A DNA stretch of 64,000 nucleotides from Lachnospiraceae bacterium (GTDB taxonomy: Bacteria > Bacillota > Clostridia > Lachnospirales > Lachnospiraceae). The position numbers and the translations under genes were made by a program. Where the stretch lies: assembly GCA_910574285.1 (NCBI GenBank), contig CAJTAL010000005.1, positions 62,001 through 126,000 on the forward strand. The letters are read 5' to 3'. Positions 1 to 8,535 of the stretch are shown piece by piece; position 1 is the stretch's first letter, and each line of letters starts with the position of its first letter. A model generated the notes under the pieces. That model searched no databases, was not told the DNA's origin, and saw only the letters and a program-made list of their open reading frames with translations.

Positions 1-1386
1 TCAGAACCAAAGACAAAAGAAGTTTCCATACAGGAAAATAAGATGGGAATCATGCCGGTTCCCCGTTTACTAATTACGATGTCCTTACCCATGATGATCT
101 CCATGCTGGTACAGGCTCTATATAATATCGTTGACAGTATGTTCGTAGCCAAACTGAGTGAAGACGCGCTGACCGCGGTATCCCTGGCATTTCCCATCCA
201 GACGCTGATGATCGCTATCGCCTCCGGTACCGGAGTCGGCATCAACGCGCTGCTCTCACGGAATCTGGGAGAGCGGAATTATGAAGGAGCGAATACAGCC
301 GCCAGGAACGGTTTATTCCTCGGCATCATAAGCTGTCTTGTATTCGCTGTGATCGGAGGCCTGGGTTCCCACCTGTTCTTCGCCATGCAGACAGACAATC
401 CCATAATCGTAGACTATGGTACACGGTACTTAACCATTATAACCGTATGTTCCGCCGGGATATTCCTCCAGATTACCTTCGAGAGATTGATGCAGTCTAC
501 CGGAAAGACCCTGTACAATATGATCACCCAGGGAACCGGCGCGATCATCAACATCGTCCTGGATCCCATCCTGATCTTCGGACTGTTCGGTTTCCCGCGG
601 CTTGAAGTTGCCGGAGCGGCAATCGCTACGATCATCGGCCAGGTGGTCGCCGTACTCATGTCGCTTTACTTCACAATTACGAAAAACAGAGAGATCAACT
701 GCAGCCTGAGAGGGTTCCGCCCTCATCCAAGGACTATCGCCCTTATCTATGAAGTAGGCGTTCCCTCCATCATCATGCAGGCAATCGGCTCCGTCATGAC
801 ATTTGGAATGAACAAGATTCTCCTTATGTTCTCTTCCACAGCCGCAGCCGTATTCGGCGTATACTTTAAACTGCAGAGCTTTATCTTCATGCCTATATTC
901 GGGCTGAATAACGGTATGATACCCATCATCGCCTTTAATTACGGCGCGCGGAATAAGAAGCGGATTATCCAGACCATAAAATTAAGCATTCTTATCTCCG
1001 TATCCATTATGGCCATAGGGCTTATCATCTTCCAGGCGTTTCCAGGTCTTCTGCTTAAAAACCTGTTCGACGCTTCGGAGCATATGCTTTCCATCGGCGT
1101 GCCCGCGCTTCGGATCATCAGCCTTAGTTTCCTCTTCGCAGGATACTGCATCATCGTGGGTTCTGTCTTTCAGGCACTGGGAAATGCAGTCTACAGCCTC
1201 GTCATATCGGCTGCGAGACAGTTGTTCGTCATCCTTCCGGTGGCATACGTCTTCGCGAGACTTTTCGGCCTGTCTTCGGTCTGGTGGTCCATTCCGATTG
1301 CAGAGATCGTATCTGTAACACTGTCAACGATATTGCTGCGGAGGATCTATCTGCTTAAGATAAAGCCGCTGGAATCAAAATCCTGA
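1..1386 (+). CDS. MATE family multidrug/sodium antiporter (5' end outside window)
   Basis: Polytopic inner-membrane exporter of the MATE family, which expels cationic drugs or metabolites in exchange for Na+ or H+. The visible part has about 12 hydrophobic segments and an N-terminal region with MMISMLVQALYNIVDS, typical of clostridial MATE proteins. The first ATG lies at 43, but the same frame is open back to base 1 and encodes plausible MATE N-terminal residues (SEPKTKEVSIQENK). The true start is therefore probably just before the window and the gene is reported as 5' partial. It converges with the flavin reductase, with only 18 bases between the stops. Substrate cannot be predicted. Confidence 0.9.
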   Translation, partial: SEPKTKEVSIQENKMGIMPVPRLLITMSLPMMISMLVQALYNIVDSMFVAKLSEDALTAVSLAFPIQTLMIAIASGTGVGINALLSRNLGERNYEGANTAARNGLFLGIISCLVFAVIGGLGSHLFFAMQTDNPIIVDYGTRYLTIITVCSAGIFLQITFERLMQSTGKTLYNMITQGTGAIINIVLDPILIFGLFGFPRLEVAGAAIATIIGQVVAVLMSLYFTITKNREINCSLRGFRPHPRTIALIYEVGVPSIIMQAIGSVMTFGMNKILLMFSSTAAAVFGVYFKLQSFIFMPIFGLNNGMIPIIAFNYGARNKKRIIQTIKLSILISVSIMAIGLIIFQAFPGLLLKNLFDASEHMLSIGVPALRIISLSFLFAGYCIIVGSVFQALGNAVYSLVISAARQLFVILPVAYVFARLFGLSSVWWSIPIAEIVSVTLSTILLRRIYLLKIKPLESKS

Positions 1387-1404
1387 AAGATCGGTATCCG
1401 GATT

Positions 1405-1983
1405 CTACCTTTTCTTCACGCTCCATCCAAATCTGCCGATCTCTTTTCCAAGGCTTCTGTACTCTCCATGCGAGTAGGCCAGAAGCCCTGTGGAATTCAG
1501 CTCGAACTTTCCGTTCTTTTTCATATAACTCTCATCTACCTGGACTGCCGCCACTTCCGCAAGGAACATATGATGCGACCCCAGCTCTTTTATCTCGGTC
1601 ACCTTGCACTCGATATTCACGGGACTCTCCAGGATAACAGGGGCATATGTCAGTTCTTTCGCTTTTCCCCTGGTCAGATTCAACTCTTTCCATTTATCCA
1701 CATCCCTGCCGGACTTCACGCCGCACCAGTCTGCCGCATATGCCAGCTTCTCCGTAGTCAGATTCACCGCAAACTCCCCTGTCTCTTTCAGCATATGATA
1801 AGAATAACGCTCGGGTCTCACAGAGATATAGAGCATAGCCGGGTCCGAACAAATCGTCCCTGTCCACGCCACTGTAAGAATATTCGCATTTCTCTTAAGG
1901 TCCGCCGTGCTTACTAAAACCGCAGGAAGCGGATACAGCATATTCCCCGGCCGCCATACCTGCCTCCTCTTCTTGTTTTCCAT
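1405..1983 (-). CDS. Flavin reductase family protein (FMN-binding split barrel)
   Basis: Predicted cytoplasmic flavoprotein of about 192 residues in the flavin-reductase-like split-barrel family, which binds FMN and reduces flavin or small substrates with NAD(P)H. The N-terminal PLPAVLVSTAD and the following TVAWTGTICSDPAMLYISVR stretch are the usual FMN-phosphate-binding region. The ATG at 1983 is chosen over an upstream start at 2016 because GGGAGG lies about 7 bases before it. The upstream start would add 11 residues without a ribosome binding site. It lies 41 bases downstream of the pyrophosphatase on the same strand and may be cotranscribed. Physiological substrate unknown. Confidence 0.85.
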   Translation of the reverse strand: MENKKRRQVWRPGNMLYPLPAVLVSTADLKRNANILTVAWTGTICSDPAMLYISVRPERYSYHMLKETGEFAVNLTTEKLAYAADWCGVKSGRDVDKWKELNLTRGKAKELTYAPVILESPVNIECKVTEIKELGSHHMFLAEVAAVQVDESYMKKNGKFELNSTGLLAYSHGEYRSLGKEIGRFGWSVKKR

Positions 1984-2023
1984 CGTCTCAACCTCCCAAA
2001 AAGGATTTTGCTTCATATATTCC

Positions 2024-3670
2024 TTACTGCTGCAGCACGCCTACCAGCGTCGGGATCAACTGCTTCTTCCTGGACACGACTCCCTTCAGAAGAATCTTAT
2101 CCGTATCCCCGTCCAGGTCAAACGCGTCGACAATATATTCTTTCGCGTTATTTCCCACGCAGAGCAGCTCCGTCGACTCGTCCAGGATATCCGTCAGCAT
2201 GAAATATACCATCTGAAGATTGTTCTTCTTTAAGACCTCTGACAGATGAGGCGCGACAACCTCTCTGATCTCTTCCAGTTCATCTTTGTTCATGGAATTG
2301 ATCTGACCGACTCCGAATACGATATCATTAACCGTAAACTGCTTGAAATCCTGGAAACAGATCTCCTCCGCGCTCTTTCCGGCAAGGCTGCTTCCTGCCC
2401 GGAACATCTCTCCCGCCATCTGTTCCATATCGATTCCGGCAATCTTCGCCAGCCTCTTCGCCGCCTTCTCATCCACCTGCGTACATGTCGGCGAACGGAA
2501 CAATAAAGTATCCGAGATAATCGCGGAACACAAAAGTCCTGCAATCGTCGGCGTAATCTTCACATCAGACTCCAGATACATCTGATAGACGATCGTAGCC
2601 GTACATCCTACCGGCTGATTCCGGAAAAATACCGGTCCCATCGTCTCTATGCTGCCAAGCCTGTGGTGATCGATGATCTCCACAATCTCTGCTTCCTCAA
2701 TTCCGTCTACTGCCTGAGACTTCTCATTGTGATCCACCAGGATCACTCTCTTCTTGCTGACATCCAGGAAACGCCGCCTGGAGATCAGTCCCTTGAACCT
2801 TCCGTGCCTGTCAAGAATCGGGAAATCCCTGAATTTCTTCTTTGTCATGACTTCCTTGATGTCATCCACATAATCCGTCATATAGAAAGACGTAAGCGGC
2901 GCCTTCGTCATAAAATGCTTCACCGGAATACTCTGGTTAATCAGCCTTGCCGCAGTAAACGTATCATGCGGCGTACTGATGATAACGATGCTCTGCTCCT
3001 CCGCCCTCTTGACCAGACGCTTCGAGATCTCGTCGGTCTGGCATACCACAAGGCAGCTCGCGTCGATGTCTACCGCGCATGCCTGTGATTCATAGCGGTT
3101 CCCAAGGATAACGAGATCATCCTTCTCGATAAATTCCTCCATCATCTCCGGACTTGACGCTCCGATGGTTACCTTACCCTTGGTAAAATACCCGTGCTCA
3201 TTTCCGCAGATTAATTTCCCGTCCAGCGTCTTCACAATATTCTTATACTGTGTTTTCGCATTGGACAAGATACAGTTATCATAGACGTCCATATGAGAAG
3301 TCGCAATATCCCCTGTAGAAATAACCCCTACCAGTTCTTCATCCTTCAGAACCGGAAGAGTCTTCACATTCTGCTCCTTCATCTTCTCCCATACTTCTTT
3401 GATCGATACGTTCGGTTCCACGCCTTCGATCTTATGTATGTCTATATCCTTTACCTGCAGCTTCACGTTCGTCAGCAGGGACGGCGCGCCCACCTTGAAC
3501 TTCTTCAGTACATAATGTGTCTCCTCATTGATCTGCCCCGCCCTTCTCGCGGTATATTCTTCCCCCGTCAATTCCTTCTTCAAATTCGCATATGCAATCG
3601 CGGAACAGATAGAATCCGTATCCGGGTTCTTATGCCCCACCACATAGATCTTTTCTGACTTCTTTCCCAT
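2024..3670 (-). CDS. ppaC: Manganese-dependent inorganic pyrophosphatase with CBS and DRTGG domains
   Basis: Family II pyrophosphatase (DHH superfamily), hydrolysing pyrophosphate to phosphate in the cytoplasm. From the ATG at 3670 the protein has 548 residues against about 310 for the plain enzyme. The extra length is a regulatory insert between the N-terminal GHKNPDTDS metal site (about residues 12-20) and the later DHN and DHH motifs. The insert holds a CBS pair split by a DRTGG domain, the arrangement that lets adenine nucleotides or diadenosine polyphosphates control activity in clostridial enzymes. The longer open frame begins with GTG at 3682; GTGAGG there serves as the ribosome binding site of the ATG, so the ATG start is preferred. 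Confidence 0.95.
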   Translation of the reverse strand: MGKKSEKIYVVGHKNPDTDSICSAIAYANLKKELTGEEYTARRAGQINEETHYVLKKFKVGAPSLLTNVKLQVKDIDIHKIEGVEPNVSIKEVWEKMKEQNVKTLPVLKDEELVGVISTGDIATSHMDVYDNCILSNAKTQYKNIVKTLDGKLICGNEHGYFTKGKVTIGASSPEMMEEFIEKDDLVILGNRYESQACAVDIDASCLVVCQTDEISKRLVKRAEEQSIVIISTPHDTFTAARLINQSIPVKHFMTKAPLTSFYMTDYVDDIKEVMTKKKFRDFPILDRHGRFKGLISRRRFLDVSKKRVILVDHNEKSQAVDGIEEAEIVEIIDHHRLGSIETMGPVFFRNQPVGCTATIVYQMYLESDVKITPTIAGLLCSAIISDTLLFRSPTCTQVDEKAAKRLAKIAGIDMEQMAGEMFRAGSSLAGKSAEEICFQDFKQFTVNDIVFGVGQINSMNKDELEEIREVVAPHLSEVLKKNNLQMVYFMLTDILDESTELLCVGNNAKEYIVDAFDLDGDTDKILLKGVVSRKKQLIPTLVGVLQQ

Positions 3671-3835
3671 TTTTTTCCTCACATCCTATATCTAATCTTT
3701 TTAGTCGTTTCCAGTACTGCGTTTGAAAACATCTCAACTGACCCATACTGTTTTTTCTCTATAGTAAGAGTGCCATCTTTTTTCGCATTCGTCAACCATA
3801 AATTCTATAAATATGATTAAATATATTTTTTCCCT

Positions 3836-3865
3836 TTGAAAAGTGACTATATTCTATGTTATACT
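3836..3865 (+). promoter_or_regulatory. Sigma-A-type promoter for the S1-domain gene
   Basis: TTGAAA at 3836-3841 and TATACT at 3860-3865 are separated by 18 bases. This is a good vegetative promoter 79 bases upstream of the S1-domain ATG. The leader contains a small open frame (3906-3947) whose TGA overlaps the S1 start codon; see findings. Confidence 0.65.
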
Positions 3866-3943
3866 AGAGACAGTATGTAACAAGGAGCTGTCAAAGACGG
3901 CAAATATGGCATACGAGTCTCGACCGAGAAAGGGAATATTACT

Positions 3944-4654
3944 ATGAGCGAAGAATTATTACAAGAAACAACGGCAGAGGAAGCTGCCATCAACAGCACG
4001 GAAGAAACAACCATGGCAGATCTTGAGGAACATTTCGACGACGCCAATCCATGGAATCTGGTCACATCTTATATGGAAAAGGGCACGGTGCTCCCGGTCA
4101 AGGTAGAGGGAATCGTAAACGGCGGCGCGATAGCTATGGTAGAAGGTCTTCGCGGATTCATACCGGCATCACGATTATCCTTATCTTATATCGAAGACCT
4201 GGAAACCTATCTGTTGAAAGATATCGAAGTTAAAGTCATCGATGTAGACCAGGCAAATAATCGTCTGGTATTGTCTGCCCGCGAGGTCCTCAAAGAGAAA
4301 GAAAAGAAAGCGATGCAGGAGAAGATCGCCAACGTCAAGATTGGAAGCGTTATGAAGGGCACGGTAGAGAGCCTTCAGAATTACGGCGCTTTCATCCGCC
4401 TGGAAGATGGTCTGTCAGGATTGGTACATGTGTCCCAGATCAGCCAGAAACGCGTGAAAGCTCCAAAAGACGTCCTGAAAGAAGGGGAAGAAGTTAAGGT
4501 TAAGATCATCGGAATCAAAGACGGCAAGATCAGCCTCAGCATGAAAGCATTGGAAGAGGTACATGAAGAACCTGTCGAGAAAGTTTCCATCCCCAAGTCC
4601 GAAAGCATCGGAACAAGCTTGGGCGATCTTTTCAAAGGAATCAAATTGGATTAA
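3944..4654 (+). CDS. S1 RNA-binding domain protein (short ribosomal protein S1-like)
   Basis: 236-residue cytoplasmic RNA-binding protein with two S1 (OB-fold) repeats, about residues 45-120 and 130-205. The second carries the signature GTVESLQNYGAFIRLEDGLSGLVHVSQIS. Classical S1 has four to six repeats, so this is a short form as seen in Firmicutes, likely acting in translation or mRNA metabolism. The N-terminal 40 residues are acidic. AAAGGGA lies 8 bases before the ATG. It is a single-gene unit with its own promoter, ending at a bidirectional terminator shared with nadE. Confidence 0.88.
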   Translation: MSEELLQETTAEEAAINSTEETTMADLEEHFDDANPWNLVTSYMEKGTVLPVKVEGIVNGGAIAMVEGLRGFIPASRLSLSYIEDLETYLLKDIEVKVIDVDQANNRLVLSAREVLKEKEKKAMQEKIANVKIGSVMKGTVESLQNYGAFIRLEDGLSGLVHVSQISQKRVKAPKDVLKEGEEVKVKIIGIKDGKISLSMKALEEVHEEPVEKVSIPKSESIGTSLGDLFKGIKLD

Positions 4655-4682
4655 TGTATCATATCAAATCCATAACCAAAAG

Positions 4683-4724
4683 AACAGTCCACCCGGATGG
4701 CAGATTCCGACTGGACTGTTTTCT
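4683..4724. terminator. Bidirectional intrinsic terminator
   Basis: AACAGTCC at 4683-4690 pairs with GGACTGTT at 4713-4720, followed by TTCTTTTA. On the other strand the stem is followed by CTTTTGG. It lies between the convergent S1-domain gene and nadE and probably stops both. Confidence 0.7.
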
Positions 4725-4732
4725 TTTATCTC

Positions 4733-6646
4733 TCACCTGCTGCACTTAAGATCTTGAAGCCAGCTTGCTGCGCACGCGTCGCTGGGCATCCTCCAATCAC
4801 CTCTCGGAGACAGGGCTACGGTACCTACCTTCGGCCCGTCCGGCAGGCAGGAACGCTTAAACTGCTGGGTAAAGAACCTTCTGCAGAATGTCTCAAGCCA
4901 TCTGTAGATCGTGTCGTCGTCATATACGTCTCCCAGGGCATATCTGGCAATCCTGTATATCTTACCCGGTTCATAGCCGAACCGTAGGAAATAATACAGG
5001 AAGAAATCATGTAGCTCGTAAGGCCCCACCAGATCCTCCGTCTTCTGCGCAATCTCCCCGTCCTTCGGCGGAAGCAGTTCCGGACTGACAGGCGTATCCA
5101 ATACGTCATAAAGCACTTCTTTTAATTCCTCATCTTTGCAGGTATCCGCATAATAATGTACCAGGTGCCGTACCAAAGTCTTCGGCACAGACGCATTCAC
5201 CCCGTACATAGACATATGATCTCCGTTGTAGGTCGCCCATCCAAGGGCCAGCTCCGACATATCCCCGGTTCCGATCACGATCCCGCCGTTCTGATTCGCC
5301 ACATCCATCAGTACCTGGGTCCGTTCCCGTGCCTGGGCATTCTCATACGTCACACTGTGATCTTCTATATCATGTCCGATGTCCGCAAAATGCTGCGTAA
5401 CAGACGCTTTGATCGGAATCTCTTTTAAAGTAACCTTAAGCTTCTCCGACATCTTACACGCATTCTGATAGGTTCTGTCCGTCGTCCCAAAGCAGGGCAT
5501 TGTTACCGATGTTATCCCGGATCTGTCAAGCCCAAGCATATCGAAAGCCTTCACCGACACCAGCAGCGCAAGGGCAGAATCCAATCCTCCGGAGATACCC
5601 ACCACCGCGCTCCTCGCCTGCGCATGCGCCAGCCGCTTCTTAAGTCCCATAGCCTGGATATTCAGAATCTCTTCACATCTCCTGGCTCTCTCCCCCTCCC
5701 GGTCAGGCACAAAAGGTCTCGGCGGAAATACTCTCGTAAGCTTAGTCTCTTCCATGCATATCTCGAAAGGAATCCGCATAAGCTTCGGTTCTTTTACCGC
5801 CTGGAACGTCGTATTCTTCCTCCGCTCGCCAAGCAGACGCTTCAGATCAATCTCCGTATAGACTGCCCCGTCCGTAAAACGAACGCTTTCACTCAATATC
5901 ACGCCGTTCTCGGCAATCAGGTTATGTCCGCCGAATACCAGGTCGGTGGTAGATTCTCCTTCTCCGGCATTCGCGTAGATATATCCGCATATCAGACGGG
6001 CCGACTGTCCCTCCACCAGGCTCCTGCGATAAGAATCCTTTCCTATGGTCTCGTCGCTTGCCGAACAGTTGACGATCAATGTCGCCCCCTCTAACGCCGC
6101 GGCAATACTGGGCGGAACCGGCGACCACAGATCCTCGCAGATCTCCGCGGACACCACGAAAGATTCCATGGCGGAAGCTGTATACAAAAGCTGAGGCCCA
6201 AAAGGAAGCTTCTCATGATCGAACAGAATCTCTCTCGCCGTCTCCGGTCCCTGACGGAACTGGCGCATCTCATAGAACTCTCCGTAATTAGGCAGGAACG
6301 TCTTCGTCGTCAGCCCCAGAATCCTTCCCCGGTTCAACGCAGCCGCCACATTATATAATTCCCCTTCCACCGCCAGCGGTACGCCTACGAACACCAGCGC
6401 ATCCTTCTCGCGGGTATGCGCGGCGATCTTATGGAGCGCCTCCCTGGCCGCCTTTAGCAAGATCTCCTGGGTAAAAAGATCCCCGCAGGTATATCCGGTA
6501 ATACATAATTCAGGAAATACGACGACCTTCGCGCCCGCATTCGTCGTCGTATCGATCAGACGGCAGATATTCTCCGTATTATACGCGACGTCCGCAACCC
6601 GTATCTTCGGTGTTGCCGCCGCCACTTTTATGAAACCATCTTTCAT
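4733..6646 (-). CDS. nadE: Glutamine-dependent NAD+ synthetase
   Basis: Cytoplasmic enzyme for the last step of NAD+ synthesis: deamido-NAD+ + ATP + glutamine gives NAD+. The 637 residues comprise an N-terminal nitrilase-type glutaminase with the catalytic triad E46 (FPELC), K115 (TKTFLP) and C170 (SAEICEDLW). The C-terminal synthetase has the PP-loop SGGLDS at 352-357. This is the two-domain form that uses glutamine directly. The start at 6646 has AAGGAAAG upstream. It follows hslO by 29 bases on the same strand, so cotranscription is likely. Confidence 0.96.
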   Translation of the reverse strand: MKDGFIKVAAATPKIRVADVAYNTENICRLIDTTTNAGAKVVVFPELCITGYTCGDLFTQEILLKAAREALHKIAAHTREKDALVFVGVPLAVEGELYNVAAALNRGRILGLTTKTFLPNYGEFYEMRQFRQGPETAREILFDHEKLPFGPQLLYTASAMESFVVSAEICEDLWSPVPPSIAAALEGATLIVNCSASDETIGKDSYRRSLVEGQSARLICGYIYANAGEGESTTDLVFGGHNLIAENGVILSESVRFTDGAVYTEIDLKRLLGERRKNTTFQAVKEPKLMRIPFEICMEETKLTRVFPPRPFVPDREGERARRCEEILNIQAMGLKKRLAHAQARSAVVGISGGLDSALALLVSVKAFDMLGLDRSGITSVTMPCFGTTDRTYQNACKMSEKLKVTLKEIPIKASVTQHFADIGHDIEDHSVTYENAQARERTQVLMDVANQNGGIVIGTGDMSELALGWATYNGDHMSMYGVNASVPKTLVRHLVHYYADTCKDEELKEVLYDVLDTPVSPELLPPKDGEIAQKTEDLVGPYELHDFFLYYFLRFGYEPGKIYRIARYALGDVYDDDTIYRWLETFCRRFFTQQFKRSCLPDGPKVGTVALSPRGDWRMPSDACAASWLQDLKCSR

Positions 6647-6675
6647 GCTGTTCTTTCCTTTCCAACGCGTGCTGT

Positions 6676-7551
6676 TTACCTGCTGCGCTTAAGAATCTTC
6701 TTCAGCTCTTCTACCGTATAATGATAGGCGGTATTACAGAAATGACACTTCACCTCAATGTCCTCTCCGTCCCGGATCATTTCTTCAATCTCTTTCTTTC
6801 CGATACTGACCACCGCCTGCTCCACTCTTTCTTTGGAACAGTTACAGAAAAACCGTGTCGGAATCGTATCCGTAATCTCCAGTCCAAGACCCTCGAACAA
6901 TACTTCCAGCATCCTCTCCGGCGTATATCCCTGATCCAGAAGAGACGTCACGGAAGAGACCCTTCTCAGATTCTCTTCCAGCCTGCCGACTGTCTTCTCC
7001 TGCGCGAAAGGCATCATCTGTATGATAAACCCGCCCGCACAGCGAACTGTATTATCCTTCTCCATCAGGACCCCGAGACCTACTGAAGAAGGGATTTGCT
7101 CCGAATTTGCAAAATAATACGTCAGATCTTCCGCGATTTCACTGGATACCAGAATTGTCTGCCCTGAATACGGCTCTTTCAATCCCATGTCCTTGATGAT
7201 CTGCAGCAGACCGACCCCCACCGCTCCTCCGACGTCCAGCTTTCCGTTCTTCGGCGGAAGCATCACATCCGGATTGCCTACATAACCTTTTACATTCGCA
7301 AAACTGTCTGCCGTAACCGTAATTCCCTCAATCGGACCATTCCCGCGTATCTGCAGCGTCAGCATATCCGTATCATTCTTCATCATACTTCCCATCATCG
7401 CTCCCGCGCTTAAGAGACGTCCTAAAGCCGCCGTAGCCACCGGGCTGGTATTATGATGTTGTCTCGCCGTCTCAACTACCTGCTTTGTCGTAGCGGCAAA
7501 AGCCCGAACCTGATTATCGGCTGCCGTTGCCCTTACTATATAATCTTCCAT
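6676..7551 (-). CDS. hslO: Hsp33 redox-regulated chaperone
   Basis: Cytoplasmic holdase activated by oxidative unfolding. 291 residues, normal for the family. The C-terminal zinc/redox switch is intact: CNC at 236-238 and CHFC at 269-272. GGGAGAG precedes the ATG at 7551. It lies between a methyltransferase (29 bases upstream) and nadE (29 bases downstream), all on the minus strand, suggesting a three-gene unit. Confidence 0.96.
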   Translation of the reverse strand: MEDYIVRATAADNQVRAFAATTKQVVETARQHHNTSPVATAALGRLLSAGAMMGSMMKNDTDMLTLQIRGNGPIEGITVTADSFANVKGYVGNPDVMLPPKNGKLDVGGAVGVGLLQIIKDMGLKEPYSGQTILVSSEIAEDLTYYFANSEQIPSSVGLGVLMEKDNTVRCAGGFIIQMMPFAQEKTVGRLEENLRRVSSVTSLLDQGYTPERMLEVLFEGLGLEITDTIPTRFFCNCSKERVEQAVVSIGKKEIEEMIRDGEDIEVKCHFCNTAYHYTVEELKKILKRSR

Positions 7552-7580
7552 ATCTCTCCCTTTACATAGCTTTAGCCTTT

Positions 7581-8339
7581 TTATTTCCCATACTCCTGGG
7601 CCACTACGCAGACCCGCCCGCTGGTGTACATCGGAGCCTTCTTTGTATACGCGTCATAGGCCGTGACATAACGAAGCCCCGCTTTCTCGATCAAAGTCTT
7701 AATCTTTTCTAACGTATACGCCCTCTGATAATGAACTTCCTGATACTTCCGATAAAGGTCGGGATCTTCCTCACTCTGCACAAATAAGGTCAGCTCATAT
7801 TCATTAATCTTATCCTGTTCATTATAATAATTGTCCCAGATAAAACTGCACTTGTCCCTTTCTTCCGCAATCACCCGGTCTCCTAAGATCTCCCGGTACT
7901 TATATTCTGTATTGAAATCAAAAATAAAAATTCCCCTGGGATCCAGATAATTATTCACCAGACGGAATACTTCCTTGAGTTCCGCCTCATCCGTCACGTA
8001 ATTGATCGAATCGCAGACGCTTATAACCGCCTTAACCGTACCAAATAATTCAAAAGACTGCATATCCTGCAGAAGATACAGGATGTCATGACCGCTTTTC
8101 AGCCGCTTTTCCATCGCCAGCTCAAGCATATCCTCAGAATTATCCACTCCGATCATATCGTAACCTTTAGATGCCAGTAATTCCGTCATATTCCCCGTCC
8201 CGCATCCGAGCTCCAGTATAGTTCCTTCATGAATATTATATTCTTCCATGATATCATGCAGATATTCCACCCATTTTTCATAGGGTATATTGTCCATAAA
8301 CATGTCATATACCCCAGCAAAAGTCGTATACGCTTCCAT
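7581..8339 (-). CDS. Class I SAM-dependent methyltransferase
   Basis: 252-residue Rossmann-fold methyltransferase. Motif I is ILELGCGTGNMT (about residues 42-53), and GVDNSEDML supplies the acidic residue that binds the ribose of SAM. Substrate unknown: the sequence is of the generic Methyltransf_25/11 type. GGAGAG precedes the ATG. TATAAT lies about 14 bases upstream of the start, overlapping a short leader, with an 8-bp inverted repeat (8365-8387) further upstream. Likely first gene of the methyltransferase-hslO-nadE unit. Confidence 0.85.
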   Translation of the reverse strand: MEAYTTFAGVYDMFMDNIPYEKWVEYLHDIMEEYNIHEGTILELGCGTGNMTELLASKGYDMIGVDNSEDMLELAMEKRLKSGHDILYLLQDMQSFELFGTVKAVISVCDSINYVTDEAELKEVFRLVNNYLDPRGIFIFDFNTEYKYREILGDRVIAEERDKCSFIWDNYYNEQDKINEYELTLFVQSEEDPDLYRKYQEVHYQRAYTLEKIKTLIEKAGLRYVTAYDAYTKKAPMYTSGRVCVVAQEYGK

Positions 8340-8364
8340 TCTTGCTCTCCTTTATTATACGCAT

Positions 8365-8387
8365 CTCCTGCTGTTTTCAAGCAGGAG
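8365..8387. repeat. Inverted repeat upstream of the methyltransferase gene
   Basis: CTCCTGCT at 8365-8372 and AGCAGGAG at 8380-8387 form a compact hairpin. There is no U-run after it on either strand, so it is not a convincing terminator. It may be an operator-like or leader structure. The rest of the 8340-8535 gap shows nothing else I can name. Confidence 0.35.
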
Positions 8388-8535
8388 AATCAGCTATTTT
8401 CAAACTTACATCCAGCGCTTCACCGCGTTAATTCTTTCAATTAATATACTGTTATTTTCCTGGATGTTCATTATTATAGCATGAGACAGAATGATTTTCA
8501 ATTTAAGCGATATACTTTTTCAGAACTTTTATTTA

